A program made the translations under genes and the position numbers. The notes under the pieces are model-generated. The model was not told the origin of the DNA and did not search any database. It was given only the letters and a program-made list of their open reading frames with translations. A stretch of DNA of 64,000 nucleotides from Acidimicrobiaceae bacterium (GTDB taxonomy: Bacteria; Actinomycetota; Acidimicrobiia; Acidimicrobiales; Aldehydirespiratoraceae), in contig VYFQ01000007.1 in NCBI GenBank assembly GCA_009842325.1, positions 1 through 64,000 on the forward strand. Reading direction: 5' to 3'. Shown here piece after piece: positions 17,823 to 26,089 of the stretch; position 1 is the first letter of the stretch, and every line of letters starts with the position of its first letter.

Positions 17823-18446
17823 ATGACGCCGCCATCATCTGCATCCTCTAACTCAAGCTCCCCGACCGTGGCCCTGACCATGGACGGAGTCATCGCAAAC
17901 TGGGTGAAGGGCCTGAGAGCCCATGTAGCCGCCCGGCACGCGGTCGCCGATCGGCAGTTGGCCCTGAACGTCTCCTGGGATCTCTCCGAATGGGGCGTTG
18001 ACGACCCGGCCGCCACGATCCGCGACTTCCTGCTGTCTCCGATGTCGGGGCGGCTCAAGCTCGTCGAAGGCGCCGAGGCTGGAATCGCCAGCCTGCAATC
18101 GGCCGGCTTCAGGGTCGTGGCGGTGACCCGGCGCGACCACATGGTCGGCAACAACCCCGACGACCAGGACACGACCCGCGACATCGCCCGCCAGTGGTTC
18201 GCCGGACAGCCGCAGCTGGGCATAGGCGACGACGACATCGTGTTCACCGAGGACCCGGTAGGGCTCGACGCCGATGTCTGGGTGGACGACGCGCCTCGGC
18301 GCGTGCAGCGCCTGGTGGAGGCCGAGAAGCCGGTGTGGGTGCTGCCGCAGCCGTGGAACCGCTCGGTGGTGCAGCATCCGGGCGTGCATGTGCTGTTCGA
18401 CGGCTGGAGCTCGGTCGACGATCTGATCGCGACGCACTCCTCCTGA
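17823..18446 (+). CDS. HAD-superfamily 5'-nucleotidase-like protein with altered nucleophile
   Basis: Protein of 207 residues resembling the 5'(3')-deoxyribonucleotidase (NT5C) branch of HAD phosphatases. Motif I reads VALTMDGVIANW: the first Asp, the phosphoryl-accepting nucleophile, is Thr19, while the second Asp (21) is kept. Motif II is FRVVAVTRRD and motif IV is DVWVDDAP. The loss of the nucleophile suggests a non-phosphatase role or a strongly changed activity. The N-terminal dozen residues are Ser/Pro-rich. It has no operon partner; the next gene starts 158 bases on. The family is moderately certain, the function is not. Confidence 0.6.
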   Translation: MTPPSSASSNSSSPTVALTMDGVIANWVKGLRAHVAARHAVADRQLALNVSWDLSEWGVDDPAATIRDFLLSPMSGRLKLVEGAEAGIASLQSAGFRVVAVTRRDHMVGNNPDDQDTTRDIARQWFAGQPQLGIGDDDIVFTEDPVGLDADVWVDDAPRRVQRLVEAEKPVWVLPQPWNRSVVQHPGVHVLFDGWSSVDDLIATHSS

Positions 18447-18559
18447 CGAAGTCCAACGGCATCGGCGCCGCTGCGGCGCACCGATGACGCCCATCCTCCG
18501 GCGGTGTCACAGCCGCTCTCCATAATCGCGGCGAGCACTGAACGCTCTCCTCGCAGCCT

Positions 18560-18604
18560 GGGACAAGGGCCGCCTGCACTCCGCAAGGTGAAAGGCCCTG
18601 TCCC
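18560..18604 (+). other. Hairpin abutting the start codon of an unknown gene
   Basis: GGGACAAGGGCC pairs with GGCCCTGTCCC, leaving one bulged A and a loop of 22 bases. The right arm ends on the base before the ATG, and the loop contains the only ribosome-site-like stretch (AAGGTGAAAGG overlaps its edge). It could control translation of the downstream gene. The rest of this 158-base gap shows nothing I can name. Confidence 0.5.
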
Positions 18605-19552
18605 ATGCATACCGGTCACCGGTTCCTCCCCTACTTCTCCAGGCTCGACGACGGCCGCGTGGTGGAGCGCAAGCACCCCGCGGGCTCGACGCTGGCAGCA
18701 GGCAGCGCCCAAGCGCGCGCAACACACCGAGATCCGCTGCTCTTGGATCTCGCATCCCATGCCCTGGACCTGCCGGCCGGAGGCGCGGTGATGGCCGCGG
18801 CCACCGGAGCAACCACCACCGTCGATCCTCCATCCAGCGGTGCGGTGGCCATGATCGGTCTGAGATGCCCGCCGGAGACCGTGGCGGTGGCGGCCACTAC
18901 GCAGTGCGAGACGCTGTGGCCCGACGGCCGCCGCCGCAGCGGCGTGCTGGCGTGGTCGCTCGATCGGCACCACAACTCCTCGGCGCTGTTCCGCGAGCAG
19001 CCCGGCCGCGGCGCGGAGACGCTCACCGCGGTAGCGGGCACCCTGCTCGACGCGGGCCTCCGCGCCCTCGGCCAGGACACGCCGCCGTGCCCCTCCCCGG
19101 CGGTGTGGTTCCCGGACGGCGTGTTCCTGCACCGGCTGTCGAGGCTGCTCGACCGGCGCGGCGGGCTGTGCACCCGGCGCCCGCTGAGCTGGGACGGTCT
19201 TTCGCGGCTCTATCCGCTCAATGGCTCGGCCGAGCCGCTGACGCCCGGCATGACGCTCCATCTGCGGCAGGACTTCCACGAGCGGAACACGTGGTCGTCC
19301 CTGCGTCTCAGGGTCGTCGATCAACCTCCTACCGCCCCGGCGATCCTCCCCGGCCTCACCCCGGACATCGCTGAGTGGCTCGACGACGGATCGTTCGCCC
19401 GCTGGGTCCTCAGTCGGATCCCGGATCCCCCCAGCACCCTGGACTGGCTGTGTGGACGCCTCGACCGAGGCTTGGCCAGCGATCTCCACCTGGCGCTGGG
19501 TGAGGTGAACGGTCCGCGCCAGCGCAGGCGCCCGGGGCACATTCGGGCTTAG
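18605..19552 (+). CDS. Hypothetical protein
   Basis: I do not recognise this 315-residue protein. The reading frame is supported by very high G/C at third codon positions, as in its neighbours; a long minus-strand frame over the same DNA lacks this. There is no signal peptide or membrane segment. It is rich in Arg, Leu and Pro and begins MHTGHRFLPYFSRLDDGR. The middle contains MIGLRCPPETVAVAATTQCE and GVLAWSLDRHHNS, which could be a beta-rich domain; the last third ends in basic residues (RQRRRPGHIRA). It is followed after 24 bases by the D-aminoacylase-like gene, which has its own promoter-like box. A hairpin touches its start codon. Confidence 0.65.
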   Translation: MHTGHRFLPYFSRLDDGRVVERKHPAGSTLAAGSAQARATHRDPLLLDLASHALDLPAGGAVMAAATGATTTVDPPSSGAVAMIGLRCPPETVAVAATTQCETLWPDGRRRSGVLAWSLDRHHNSSALFREQPGRGAETLTAVAGTLLDAGLRALGQDTPPCPSPAVWFPDGVFLHRLSRLLDRRGGLCTRRPLSWDGLSRLYPLNGSAEPLTPGMTLHLRQDFHERNTWSSLRLRVVDQPPTAPAILPGLTPDIAEWLDDGSFARWVLSRIPDPPSTLDWLCGRLDRGLASDLHLALGEVNGPRQRRRPGHIRA

Positions 19553-19562
19553 GGCGCGCCGT

Positions 19563-19568
19563 TATGCT
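19563..19568 (+). promoter_or_regulatory. Putative -10 box for leaderless D-aminoacylase-like gene
   Basis: TATGCT lies 8 bases before the GTG start; no ribosome binding site lies between. Confidence 0.5.
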
Positions 19569-19576
19569 GGCTCGTC

Positions 19577-21217
19577 GTGAGTGGGCCGAAACCGAGTGGC
19601 GGATCCATCGCCCGCCGCCGCCTGCTAATAGCGCTGGGTTTCGGGGCAACCAACGTCGCCGTGCTCCGCCGGCTGGGATCCGGCGAGGCTCCCGCTCCCG
19701 AGCAGCAGCCGCAGCAGACGGCCACACCGGTCGAAGCGGCCGATGCCCCGACTACCTCGGCACCGGCGACGGTCGTCTCCGAACCGGCGGCACCGCCCGA
19801 GCCGCCGCCGGTGCCGGTGCTGGACGAGTCGGCGGCACAGGGGACTGATCAGCCGTTCGACCTAGCCATCGTCGGCGGCCGTGTCATCGACCCCGCCTCG
19901 GGATTCGACTACGTAGCGAGCATCGGAATAAGCGGCTCGACCGTCGCGGCCATCTCGGCTGACCCGGAGGCTCCACCCCTGCAGGCAGCCACCACCATCG
20001 ACGCAACCGGCCTGGTGGTGTCTCCCGGCTTCATCGACATCCTCTCGTACAGCCCCAACGGCTACGGCGAGTGGTTCAAGCTGGCTGACGGCGTGACGAC
20101 CAACCTCGGGATGCACGGCCTCGACAACCGCGCCACCAACTGGTTCGCGGCCCATCCCGACGGCAGTTCGCCGATCCACTTCGGCGGGGCCTCCGACCAC
20201 GCCTTCGTGCGACAGGTGCACGGCCTGGAGCCCTACGACACGGCGGCGGGCAGCACGCTGGAGGCCATGCTCACCGACGCCCGGGCCGATCTGCGCAACG
20301 GGTTCATCGGACTGCACATGCAGCCCGAGTACACGCCCGGAACCAGCGCGGACGCGCTGCTGGCCCACGCCGCGATCGCCGCGGAGCACGGCGTCCCCCT
20401 GTGCGTGCACGCCCGCTACTCCGACAACCTCCCGCCCGGCACCAACCTCCAGGCCATCAGCGAACTCGTCTCCGCGGCCCGCGAGACCGGGGCCCATGTC
20501 CATGTCGAGCACATCAACTCGACGGGCGGCACCGGGGTGATGGCCGAGGCGCTCGGACGCATCGACGACGCCATCGACGAGGGGCTGTCCATGACGGCCT
20601 GCATCTACCCGTACACCTTCTGGGCCACGTACCTAAAGTCGGCCCGCTACCAGGACTGGCAGGAGAAGTACGGCATCGGCTACGGCGACCTGCAGGTGGC
20701 GGGAACGTCGGAGCGCCTGACCGAACAGACCTTCGCCGACGCCTACGCGGCCAACAGCCTCACGGCCGCGTTCGCCATGTCGCCCGAGGACGTGGACCTG
20801 CCGCTCCAGGCCGGCTTCGTGATGGTCGGAAGCGACGCCATCCTCGAGCAGTCCCACAACAACCACCCCCGGTCGACCGGATGCTTCAGCCGGGTGCTCG
20901 GGCACTACGTGCGCGAGCGGCAGGTTCTCGACCTCCCCACCGCACTCGCCAAGATGACGATCCAGCCGGCCCGCCTGCTCGAGGGACGCTGCCCGGCTCT
21001 GCTGCGCAAGGGCCGGCTCGGCATCGGCGCCGACGCCGACATCACCGTGTTCGATCCGGCCACCGTCACCGACCGGTCCACGATCGCCGACCCCGCGCAG
21101 GAGTCCCTAGGCATCCAATGGGTGGTCGTCGAGGGCCGGGTGGCCCGATCGCCCGACGGCTTCACCGCGGTTCAGCCCGCAGGCCGGGGCCTGCGCTCCG
21201 ACATCGGCACGGCCTGA
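19577..21217 (+). CDS. Secreted D-aminoacylase-like amidohydrolase with altered metal motif
   Basis: Protein of 546 residues. An N-terminal RR-containing leader (SIARRRLLIALGFGATNVAV) and a Pro/Ala/Thr linker to about residue 90 suggest export. The body follows N-acyl-D-amino-acid deacylases: DLAIVGGRVIDPASG, GVTTNLGMHG, HVHVEHINSTGG, HNNHPRSTGCFSRVLGHYVR and PARLLE. The usual HxH after PGFID is missing (PGFIDILSYSPNG), and the family's NCG motif reads MHG, so one metal site is probably lost or rebuilt. The Asp in VGSDAI is kept. It heads a pair with capA 16 bases downstream. The activity is uncertain; it may act on D-amino-acid or cell-wall amides outside the membrane. Confidence 0.75.
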   Translation: MSGPKPSGGSIARRRLLIALGFGATNVAVLRRLGSGEAPAPEQQPQQTATPVEAADAPTTSAPATVVSEPAAPPEPPPVPVLDESAAQGTDQPFDLAIVGGRVIDPASGFDYVASIGISGSTVAAISADPEAPPLQAATTIDATGLVVSPGFIDILSYSPNGYGEWFKLADGVTTNLGMHGLDNRATNWFAAHPDGSSPIHFGGASDHAFVRQVHGLEPYDTAAGSTLEAMLTDARADLRNGFIGLHMQPEYTPGTSADALLAHAAIAAEHGVPLCVHARYSDNLPPGTNLQAISELVSAARETGAHVHVEHINSTGGTGVMAEALGRIDDAIDEGLSMTACIYPYTFWATYLKSARYQDWQEKYGIGYGDLQVAGTSERLTEQTFADAYAANSLTAAFAMSPEDVDLPLQAGFVMVGSDAILEQSHNNHPRSTGCFSRVLGHYVRERQVLDLPTALAKMTIQPARLLEGRCPALLRKGRLGIGADADITVFDPATVTDRSTIADPAQESLGIQWVVVEGRVARSPDGFTAVQPAGRGLRSDIGTA

Positions 21218-21233
21218 GGCGGCCCGAACACTC

Positions 21234-22445
21234 ATGGAGCCGCGATCGCCGTTGGAGCGGGGGGTGGCCTGGGTGCTGTTCGTCCTGCTCGTGGGCGGCG
21301 CGGCGGCATCGATAGCACTGGACGATGACGGCTCCGGCACGGCTGCCCCGCAAGAGCCCATACAAGCCGAGACCGCAACCACCCCGTCCGCAAGCCCACC
21401 GGAAGCCGCCGAGGGACCCGCCGTCACCGCGGCGGTGGACGACGGTCCGTCTTCCTTCACGATCGCCGCCACCGGCGACCTGCTCATCCACGAGTCGGTT
21501 GCCGACGCGGCCCGCACCGCCGACGGCTGGGATTTCGCGCCGATGTTCTCCAGCGTCGCGCCGATCCTCGGCCAGGCAGACCTGGCCGTGTGCCATGTGG
21601 AGAGCCCGATGTCGCCCAACAACACCCGCCTCTCCTACTTCCCCGCGTTCCTCGTGCCGAGGGAGTTGGCCGAAGCGATCGCCTACGCCGGATACGACAC
21701 CTGCTCGCTCGCCTCCAACCACGCAACCGACGCCGGGCGCGACGGGATCGTGGGCACGATCGGCGCCCTCGACCGGGCCCAGGTGGCCCATGCCGGCATG
21801 GCCCTCTCGCCGGAAGCCCGCGACGAGGTCACGCTGATCGAGGCGGGCGACGCCACCGTCGCGCACCTCTCCTACACCTACGGCTTCACAAACAGAAAGC
21901 TCGATCCCGACGAGTCCTACCTGTCCAACGTCATCGACGAGGCGACCATCCTCGACGAGGCCCGGAGGGCACGGTCCGCGGGCGCGGACTTCGTGATGCT
22001 GTCAATGCACTGGGGCACCAACTACACCAGCGAGCTCGACGAACTGCAGGTCGGACTCGGGCCCCGCTTGCTGGCCTCCCCCGACATCGACCTGATCCTC
22101 GGCCACCACGCCCACATGGTGCAGCCGGTAGTCGAGATCGGCGGGGAGTTCATCGTCTACGGGTTGGGGAACTTCCTGTCGAACCAGTCCCCGGAGACCT
22201 GCACCGAATGCCCGCTGCCCACCGAGGACGGCGTGATCATCCATCTCACGGTGACCGAGGACGAGGCCACCGGCCGGTGGTCGGTCACCGGGGTCGCCCA
22301 TACCCCCACCTGGGTGGATCGCTCCAACTTCGAGATCGTCGACGTGCTACGAGACACCGGTCGCGATCCGGGGCTGCTCCAGGACTCCGCTCGAAGGACC
22401 GCCTCGGCCCTCGCCTTTCTGGGTACGACAGTCGAGCCGCGCTAG
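21234..22445 (+). CDS. CapA-family metallophosphatase-like protein
   Basis: Protein of 403 residues with an N-terminal membrane anchor (VAWVLFVLLVGGAAASIAL) and an Ala/Pro/Glu-rich linker. The CapA domain follows from about residue 74: ATGDLLIH, HVESPMSP, ASNHATDAGRDGI, SMHWGTNYT and GHHAHMVQPVVEIGG, ending GLGNFLSNQ. These carry the Asp, Asn and His metal ligands of the calcineurin-like fold. CapA proteins take part in polyglutamate or other cell-envelope polymer handling; the actual reaction is not settled. It lies 16 bases after the D-aminoacylase-like gene, probably in one transcript, and both products are predicted outside the membrane. Confidence 0.85.
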   Translation: MEPRSPLERGVAWVLFVLLVGGAAASIALDDDGSGTAAPQEPIQAETATTPSASPPEAAEGPAVTAAVDDGPSSFTIAATGDLLIHESVADAARTADGWDFAPMFSSVAPILGQADLAVCHVESPMSPNNTRLSYFPAFLVPRELAEAIAYAGYDTCSLASNHATDAGRDGIVGTIGALDRAQVAHAGMALSPEARDEVTLIEAGDATVAHLSYTYGFTNRKLDPDESYLSNVIDEATILDEARRARSAGADFVMLSMHWGTNYTSELDELQVGLGPRLLASPDIDLILGHHAHMVQPVVEIGGEFIVYGLGNFLSNQSPETCTECPLPTEDGVIIHLTVTEDEATGRWSVTGVAHTPTWVDRSNFEIVDVLRDTGRDPGLLQDSARRTASALAFLGTTVEPR

Positions 22446-22451
22446 AGGCGG

Positions 22452-22457
22452 TAGAAT
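22452..22457 (+). promoter_or_regulatory. Putative -10 box for leaderless carD
   Basis: TAGAAT lies 7 bases before the GTG start of carD, just after the capA stop codon. It is one of the cleanest leaderless arrangements in the window. Confidence 0.6.
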
Positions 22458-22464
22458 CCGCAGA

Positions 22465-22944
22465 GTGAGCTTCAAGGTCGGTGATCGGGTTGTGTACCCG
22501 CATCACGGTGCCGCTGAGATTGTGAGGCTGGAGAAGCGCACCGCTTTCGGTGAGGAGCAGGACTATCTCGTGCTGCGCATGACCCACGGCGAGATGACCG
22601 TGGCCGTGCCCGCCGACAGGGCCGAGGACGTCGGGATGCGCTGGCCCATCAGCACCGAGGACGTGGACGACCTCTTCGAGGTACTGGCCCGCCGTGATGT
22701 GCGCGAGCCCGCCAACTGGTCGCGGCGCTACAAGAACCACCAGGAGAAGCTCAAGTCGGGCGACGTGTACCAGGTGGCCGAGGTAGTGCGCAACCTGGCC
22801 CTGCGGGAGCGGGCCAAGGGACTCTCCGCCGGCGAGAAGACGCTCTACAACACCGCTCGAAGCGTGCTGGTCTCGGAGCTGTCGTTCGCGCTCGACGTGA
22901 CCGAGGACGAGGCGTCGCGCCGGGTTGACATCGCCCTGACCTGA
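22465..22944 (+). CDS. carD: CarD-family RNA polymerase-binding regulator
   Basis: Protein of 159 residues. The N-terminal RNA-polymerase interaction domain begins FKVGDRVVYPHHGAAEIV, followed by a helical DNA-binding domain with the family's W (ANWSRRYKNHQEKLKSGD) and the end KTLYNTARSVLVSELSFAL. CarD binds the polymerase beta subunit and stabilises open complexes, mostly at rRNA and housekeeping promoters in actinobacteria. It is likely transcribed from its own promoter as a leaderless mRNA and is not part of the capA operon. The SDR gene converges 18 bases downstream. Confidence 0.95.
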   Translation: MSFKVGDRVVYPHHGAAEIVRLEKRTAFGEEQDYLVLRMTHGEMTVAVPADRAEDVGMRWPISTEDVDDLFEVLARRDVREPANWSRRYKNHQEKLKSGDVYQVAEVVRNLALRERAKGLSAGEKTLYNTARSVLVSELSFALDVTEDEASRRVDIALT

Positions 22945-22962
22945 CTCCGGGCGGGCCCGCCC

Positions 22963-23775
22963 TCAGCGAACGAGTCCGCCGCCGTCGACGATCAGCGACT
23001 GGCCGTTGACCATGCTGGCCGCGTCGGAGGCCAGCCAAACCGCCGTCTCGGCCACCTCGTCGGGAGTGAGCATCCGGCCGCCGATGTTGGTGGCTGCGAT
23101 CATCTTGGCGATCTCGGCGTTGTCGCCGATGAAGCGCCGGATCATGGGAGTGTCGGTCGAGCCCGGCAGCACGGCGTTGACCCTGATCCCCCGGCGGGCG
23201 TACTCCTGTGCGGCCGCCTTGGTCAGCCCGACCACACCGTGCTTGGCTGCCGTGTAGTGGGGCTGGCCCGGAGCGGCCACGACCCCCGCTCCCGACGATG
23301 TGTTGACGATGGCGCCGCCGCCCTGTTCGGCCATGTGGCGCAACTCGTGCTTCATGCACAGGAACACGCTGGTCAGGTTGACTGCGATCATGCGGTCCCA
23401 GCGGACCTTGTCGAGATGGTGGAACTCAGACATCTGGTCCGCGATCCCGGCATTGTTGAAGGCGATGTCTAGACGGCCGTGATCGGCGACGATCCCGTCC
23501 AACATCGAGATGACGGCGGCCTCGTCGGTCACGTCGACGGCCACGGCCGAGGCTCCTGCAGGCTCCCGCGAGGCCTCGTTGATGGTGGCGGCCGTGGCGA
23601 GCGCACCCTCGGCGTCGATGTCGGCCACGACGACGTGGGCTGCGCCCTGCGCGGCGAATTGCTGCGCGGCGGCCCGACCGATGCCGCCGGCCGCACCGGT
23701 GACCAGCACCACTTTGTCCTGCGCCAGGCCGGTCACCCCGGAGCGGCCCTGCGTCCCGGGGTCCAGGTCGCTCAC
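22963..23775 (-). CDS. Short-chain dehydrogenase/reductase
   Basis: NAD(P)-dependent oxidoreductase of 270 residues with the classical motifs TGAAGGIG (cofactor), NNAG, the catalytic Ser in VNTSSGAG and YTAAK, and the C-terminal SLIVDGGGLVR. The GTG chosen overlaps the thiolase stop (GTGA); a second GTG 13 codons later is possible. It is the last gene of a four-gene operon with a methyltransferase, a luciferase-like oxidoreductase and a thiolase. It may act as a hydroxyacyl-CoA or alcohol dehydrogenase beside the thiolase. Confidence 0.9.
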   Translation of the reverse strand: MSDLDPGTQGRSGVTGLAQDKVVLVTGAAGGIGRAAAQQFAAQGAAHVVVADIDAEGALATAATINEASREPAGASAVAVDVTDEAAVISMLDGIVADHGRLDIAFNNAGIADQMSEFHHLDKVRWDRMIAVNLTSVFLCMKHELRHMAEQGGGAIVNTSSGAGVVAAPGQPHYTAAKHGVVGLTKAAAQEYARRGIRVNAVLPGSTDTPMIRRFIGDNAEIAKMIAATNIGGRMLTPDEVAETAVWLASDAASMVNGQSLIVDGGGLVR

Positions 23776-24923
23776 AGGCGCTCGATGATGGTGACGTTGG
23801 CCTGGCCGCCGCCCTCGCACATCGTCTGCAGGCCCCAGCGTCCGCCGGTGCGCTCCAGTTCGTGCAGCAGGGTGGTCATCAGCTTGGCTCCGGTGCAGCC
23901 CAGCGGATGTCCGAGCGCGATGGCCCCGCCGTTGACGTTGACCTTGGAGTGGGGGATGTCGTGCTCGTGCATCCAGGCCATCGGCACCGGCGCGAACGCC
24001 TCGTTGCACTCGAACAGGTCGAAGTCGTCGATGGCCATGCCGGTGCGCTCCAGCGCGTAGGCGGTGGCCGGGATGGGGCCGGTCAGCATGTAGATCGGGT
24101 CGTCGCCCCGCACCGACATGTGATGGATGCGGGCTCTGGGCTCCAGTCCGTGTTGCTGCACCGCCCTCTCGGAGGCCACCAGCAGCGCAGCCGCCCCGTC
24201 GCTGATCTGGCTGGAGACCGCCGCGGTGAGCCGCCCGCCCTCGGTCAGCGGCGGCAGCGACTGCATCCTCTCCAGGGAGGTGTCGCGGCGGGGACCCTCG
24301 TCGGTGGTCACGCCGGCGACCGGCTCGATCTCGGCGACGAAGCGCCCCTCGTCGATGGCCTGGATGGCCCGGCGGTGGCTCTCCAGCGCGTAGGCCTCCA
24401 GGTCGGCCCGGCTGAAGTCCCACTTCTCGGCGATCATCTCGGCGCCCCGGAACTGCGACACCTCCTGGGTGCCGTAGCGCTGCACCCACCCCTGCGAGCC
24501 GGTGAACGGATCGGCGTGGCCCAGAGGCTCGGCCGCGGTCAGCGCGGTTCCGATGGGCACCATGGACATGTTCTGCACACCGCCCGCCACCACCAGGTCG
24601 TTCACCCCGGCCATGACGCCCATCGCCGCGAAGCTGACGGCCTGCTGGCCGGAGCCGCACTGGCGGTCCACGGTGACGCCGGGAACCGCCTCGGGCAGGC
24701 CCGCGGCCAGCCAGGAGGTGCGGGCGATGTCGCCCGCGTTGGGGCCGACGTTGTCGAGGTTGCCGAAGATCACGTCCTCGACAGCCAAGGGGTCGACGCC
24801 GGTGCGGCGCAGCAGCGCCTTGATGGCGGCCGCCCCGAGGTCGGCGGGATGCACCTCGGACAGCCCGCCGCCGCGGCGTCCGGTCGGGGTTCGGACGGCG
24901 TCGATTATGTATGCCTCACCCAT
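23772..24923 (-). CDS. Acetyl-CoA C-acyltransferase (thiolase)
   Basis: Degradative-type thiolase of 383 residues with the acylated Cys in VDRQCGSGQQA (about 88), the His in GGAIALGHPLGCTG, and the second Cys in CEGGGQANVTIIERL. It cleaves 3-ketoacyl-CoA. The ATG giving MGEAYIIDAVRTPTGRRGGG has GGAGGAG just upstream; a TTG five codons earlier lies inside that ribosome site. It is coupled to the SDR downstream and follows the luciferase-like gene by 51 bases. Confidence 0.93.
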   Translation of the reverse strand: MGEAYIIDAVRTPTGRRGGGLSEVHPADLGAAAIKALLRRTGVDPLAVEDVIFGNLDNVGPNAGDIARTSWLAAGLPEAVPGVTVDRQCGSGQQAVSFAAMGVMAGVNDLVVAGGVQNMSMVPIGTALTAAEPLGHADPFTGSQGWVQRYGTQEVSQFRGAEMIAEKWDFSRADLEAYALESHRRAIQAIDEGRFVAEIEPVAGVTTDEGPRRDTSLERMQSLPPLTEGGRLTAAVSSQISDGAAALLVASERAVQQHGLEPRARIHHMSVRGDDPIYMLTGPIPATAYALERTGMAIDDFDLFECNEAFAPVPMAWMHEHDIPHSKVNVNGGAIALGHPLGCTGAKLMTTLLHELERTGGRWGLQTMCEGGGQANVTIIERL

Positions 24924-24974
24924 TCGACTCTCCTCCAAGCGCTCGTGTCCTATTGATTATGCCTTCGACGCCGG

Positions 24975-26078
24975 TCACCCGAACTCCGGGATCACCTTCG
25001 TGCCGATCAGCTCGATGGTCTGCATGACCTTGTCGTGGGGCACCTTGTACGGGTTGAACAGGCAGAACACCATGTCGCAGCCGGTGGCCTCATAGGCCCG
25101 GAACATCTCGATGGCCCGCTCCGGGTCGCCGCAGACGCAGGCGTTGGTCTCCAGCAGGTAGTCCATAGTGAGGTGCTCGATCGAGCCGTCCTCGACATGG
25201 TCCGCGGTCCGGCCCAGATAGTCGTAGGTGCCCAGCTCGTCCTCCATCTCCCGCAGCCACTGCGCCACCGACCCGATCAGGCGGGCTCCCGTCTTGGGGT
25301 ACCACTCGAACGATTCGGCGGCCACCTCGACCGCCTCGGCCACCGTCGGCGCCACATTGACCATGGTGAAGGTGGCGGCCTGGTCGTTCACGAACCGCCC
25401 GATCGGGTCGGTGCATGCGGCGATGCCCGCCCGGTAGATGGCGATGCGCCGGGCCAGCTCCTCGGGTGGTGTGCCCACCGAGAACGACAGCAGCCCCAGG
25501 CCCGCCTCCCCGATCATGCGGTGCCCGCCGTCGGAGCTGGTGGCGGCCCACAGCGGGGGGTGCGGCGACTGCAGCGGCTTGGGCAGCACCCGGCGAGGCG
25601 GTATCTGCCAGTAGTGCCCGTCCCATTCCAGCTCGTCGCTGGTCATGGCGGCCACGGTCATCTCCAGGGCCTCACGCCACATAGCCCGGGTCTCGCTCGG
25701 GTGGATGCCGAAACCCTCCAGCTCGGCCCGGGTGGCCGAGCGGCCCGTGCCCAGCTCCACCCGGCCGTTCGAGAGCAGGTCGAGCACGGCCACCGACTCG
25801 GCCGTGCGCACCGGGTGGTTGTAGGGCTTCGGCATGAGCCGTACGCCGTAGCCGAGCCGCAGGTTCTCAGTGACTGCGGCAAGATGGCCGTAGAGCACCT
25901 CGGGATTTGAGCAGTGCGAGAACTCCTCCAGGAAGTGGTGCTCCACCGTCCACACCGAGTGGAACCCGACCCGGTCTCCCAGGCGCACCTGCTCCACCAC
26001 CTCCTGGTAGGCCTGATGCTCACTCTGGCGCGACCAGGGCCGGGCCACCGGTATCTCGTAGAACATGGCGAACTTCAC
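24975..26078 (-). CDS. Luciferase-like (LLM class) flavin-dependent oxidoreductase
   Basis: Protein of 367 residues of the bacterial luciferase fold, starting MKFAMFYEIPVARPW. Landmarks are GFHSVWTVEHHFLEEFSHCS, LRLGYGVRLMPKPYNHPVR, ELGTGRSATRAELEGFG, PPLWAATSSD and the C-terminal EHLTMDYLLETNACVCGDPE. The EHHF motif is typical of the FMN-dependent alkanal-monooxygenase-like branch. The GTG start has AGGAG upstream and lies 11 bases after the methyltransferase stop. The substrate is unknown; the thiolase and SDR neighbours suggest a hydrophobic acid or ketone route. Confidence 0.85.
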   Translation of the reverse strand: MKFAMFYEIPVARPWSRQSEHQAYQEVVEQVRLGDRVGFHSVWTVEHHFLEEFSHCSNPEVLYGHLAAVTENLRLGYGVRLMPKPYNHPVRTAESVAVLDLLSNGRVELGTGRSATRAELEGFGIHPSETRAMWREALEMTVAAMTSDELEWDGHYWQIPPRRVLPKPLQSPHPPLWAATSSDGGHRMIGEAGLGLLSFSVGTPPEELARRIAIYRAGIAACTDPIGRFVNDQAATFTMVNVAPTVAEAVEVAAESFEWYPKTGARLIGSVAQWLREMEDELGTYDYLGRTADHVEDGSIEHLTMDYLLETNACVCGDPERAIEMFRAYEATGCDMVFCLFNPYKVPHDKVMQTIELIGTKVIPEFG

Positions 26079-26089
26079 AGGGGACGCTC

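Noticed and set aside
17735..19540. Minus-strand open frame of 601 codons across the HAD and unknown genes
   Set aside because: The plus-strand HAD motifs and the third-position GC pattern support the plus genes; the antisense product is low-complexity.
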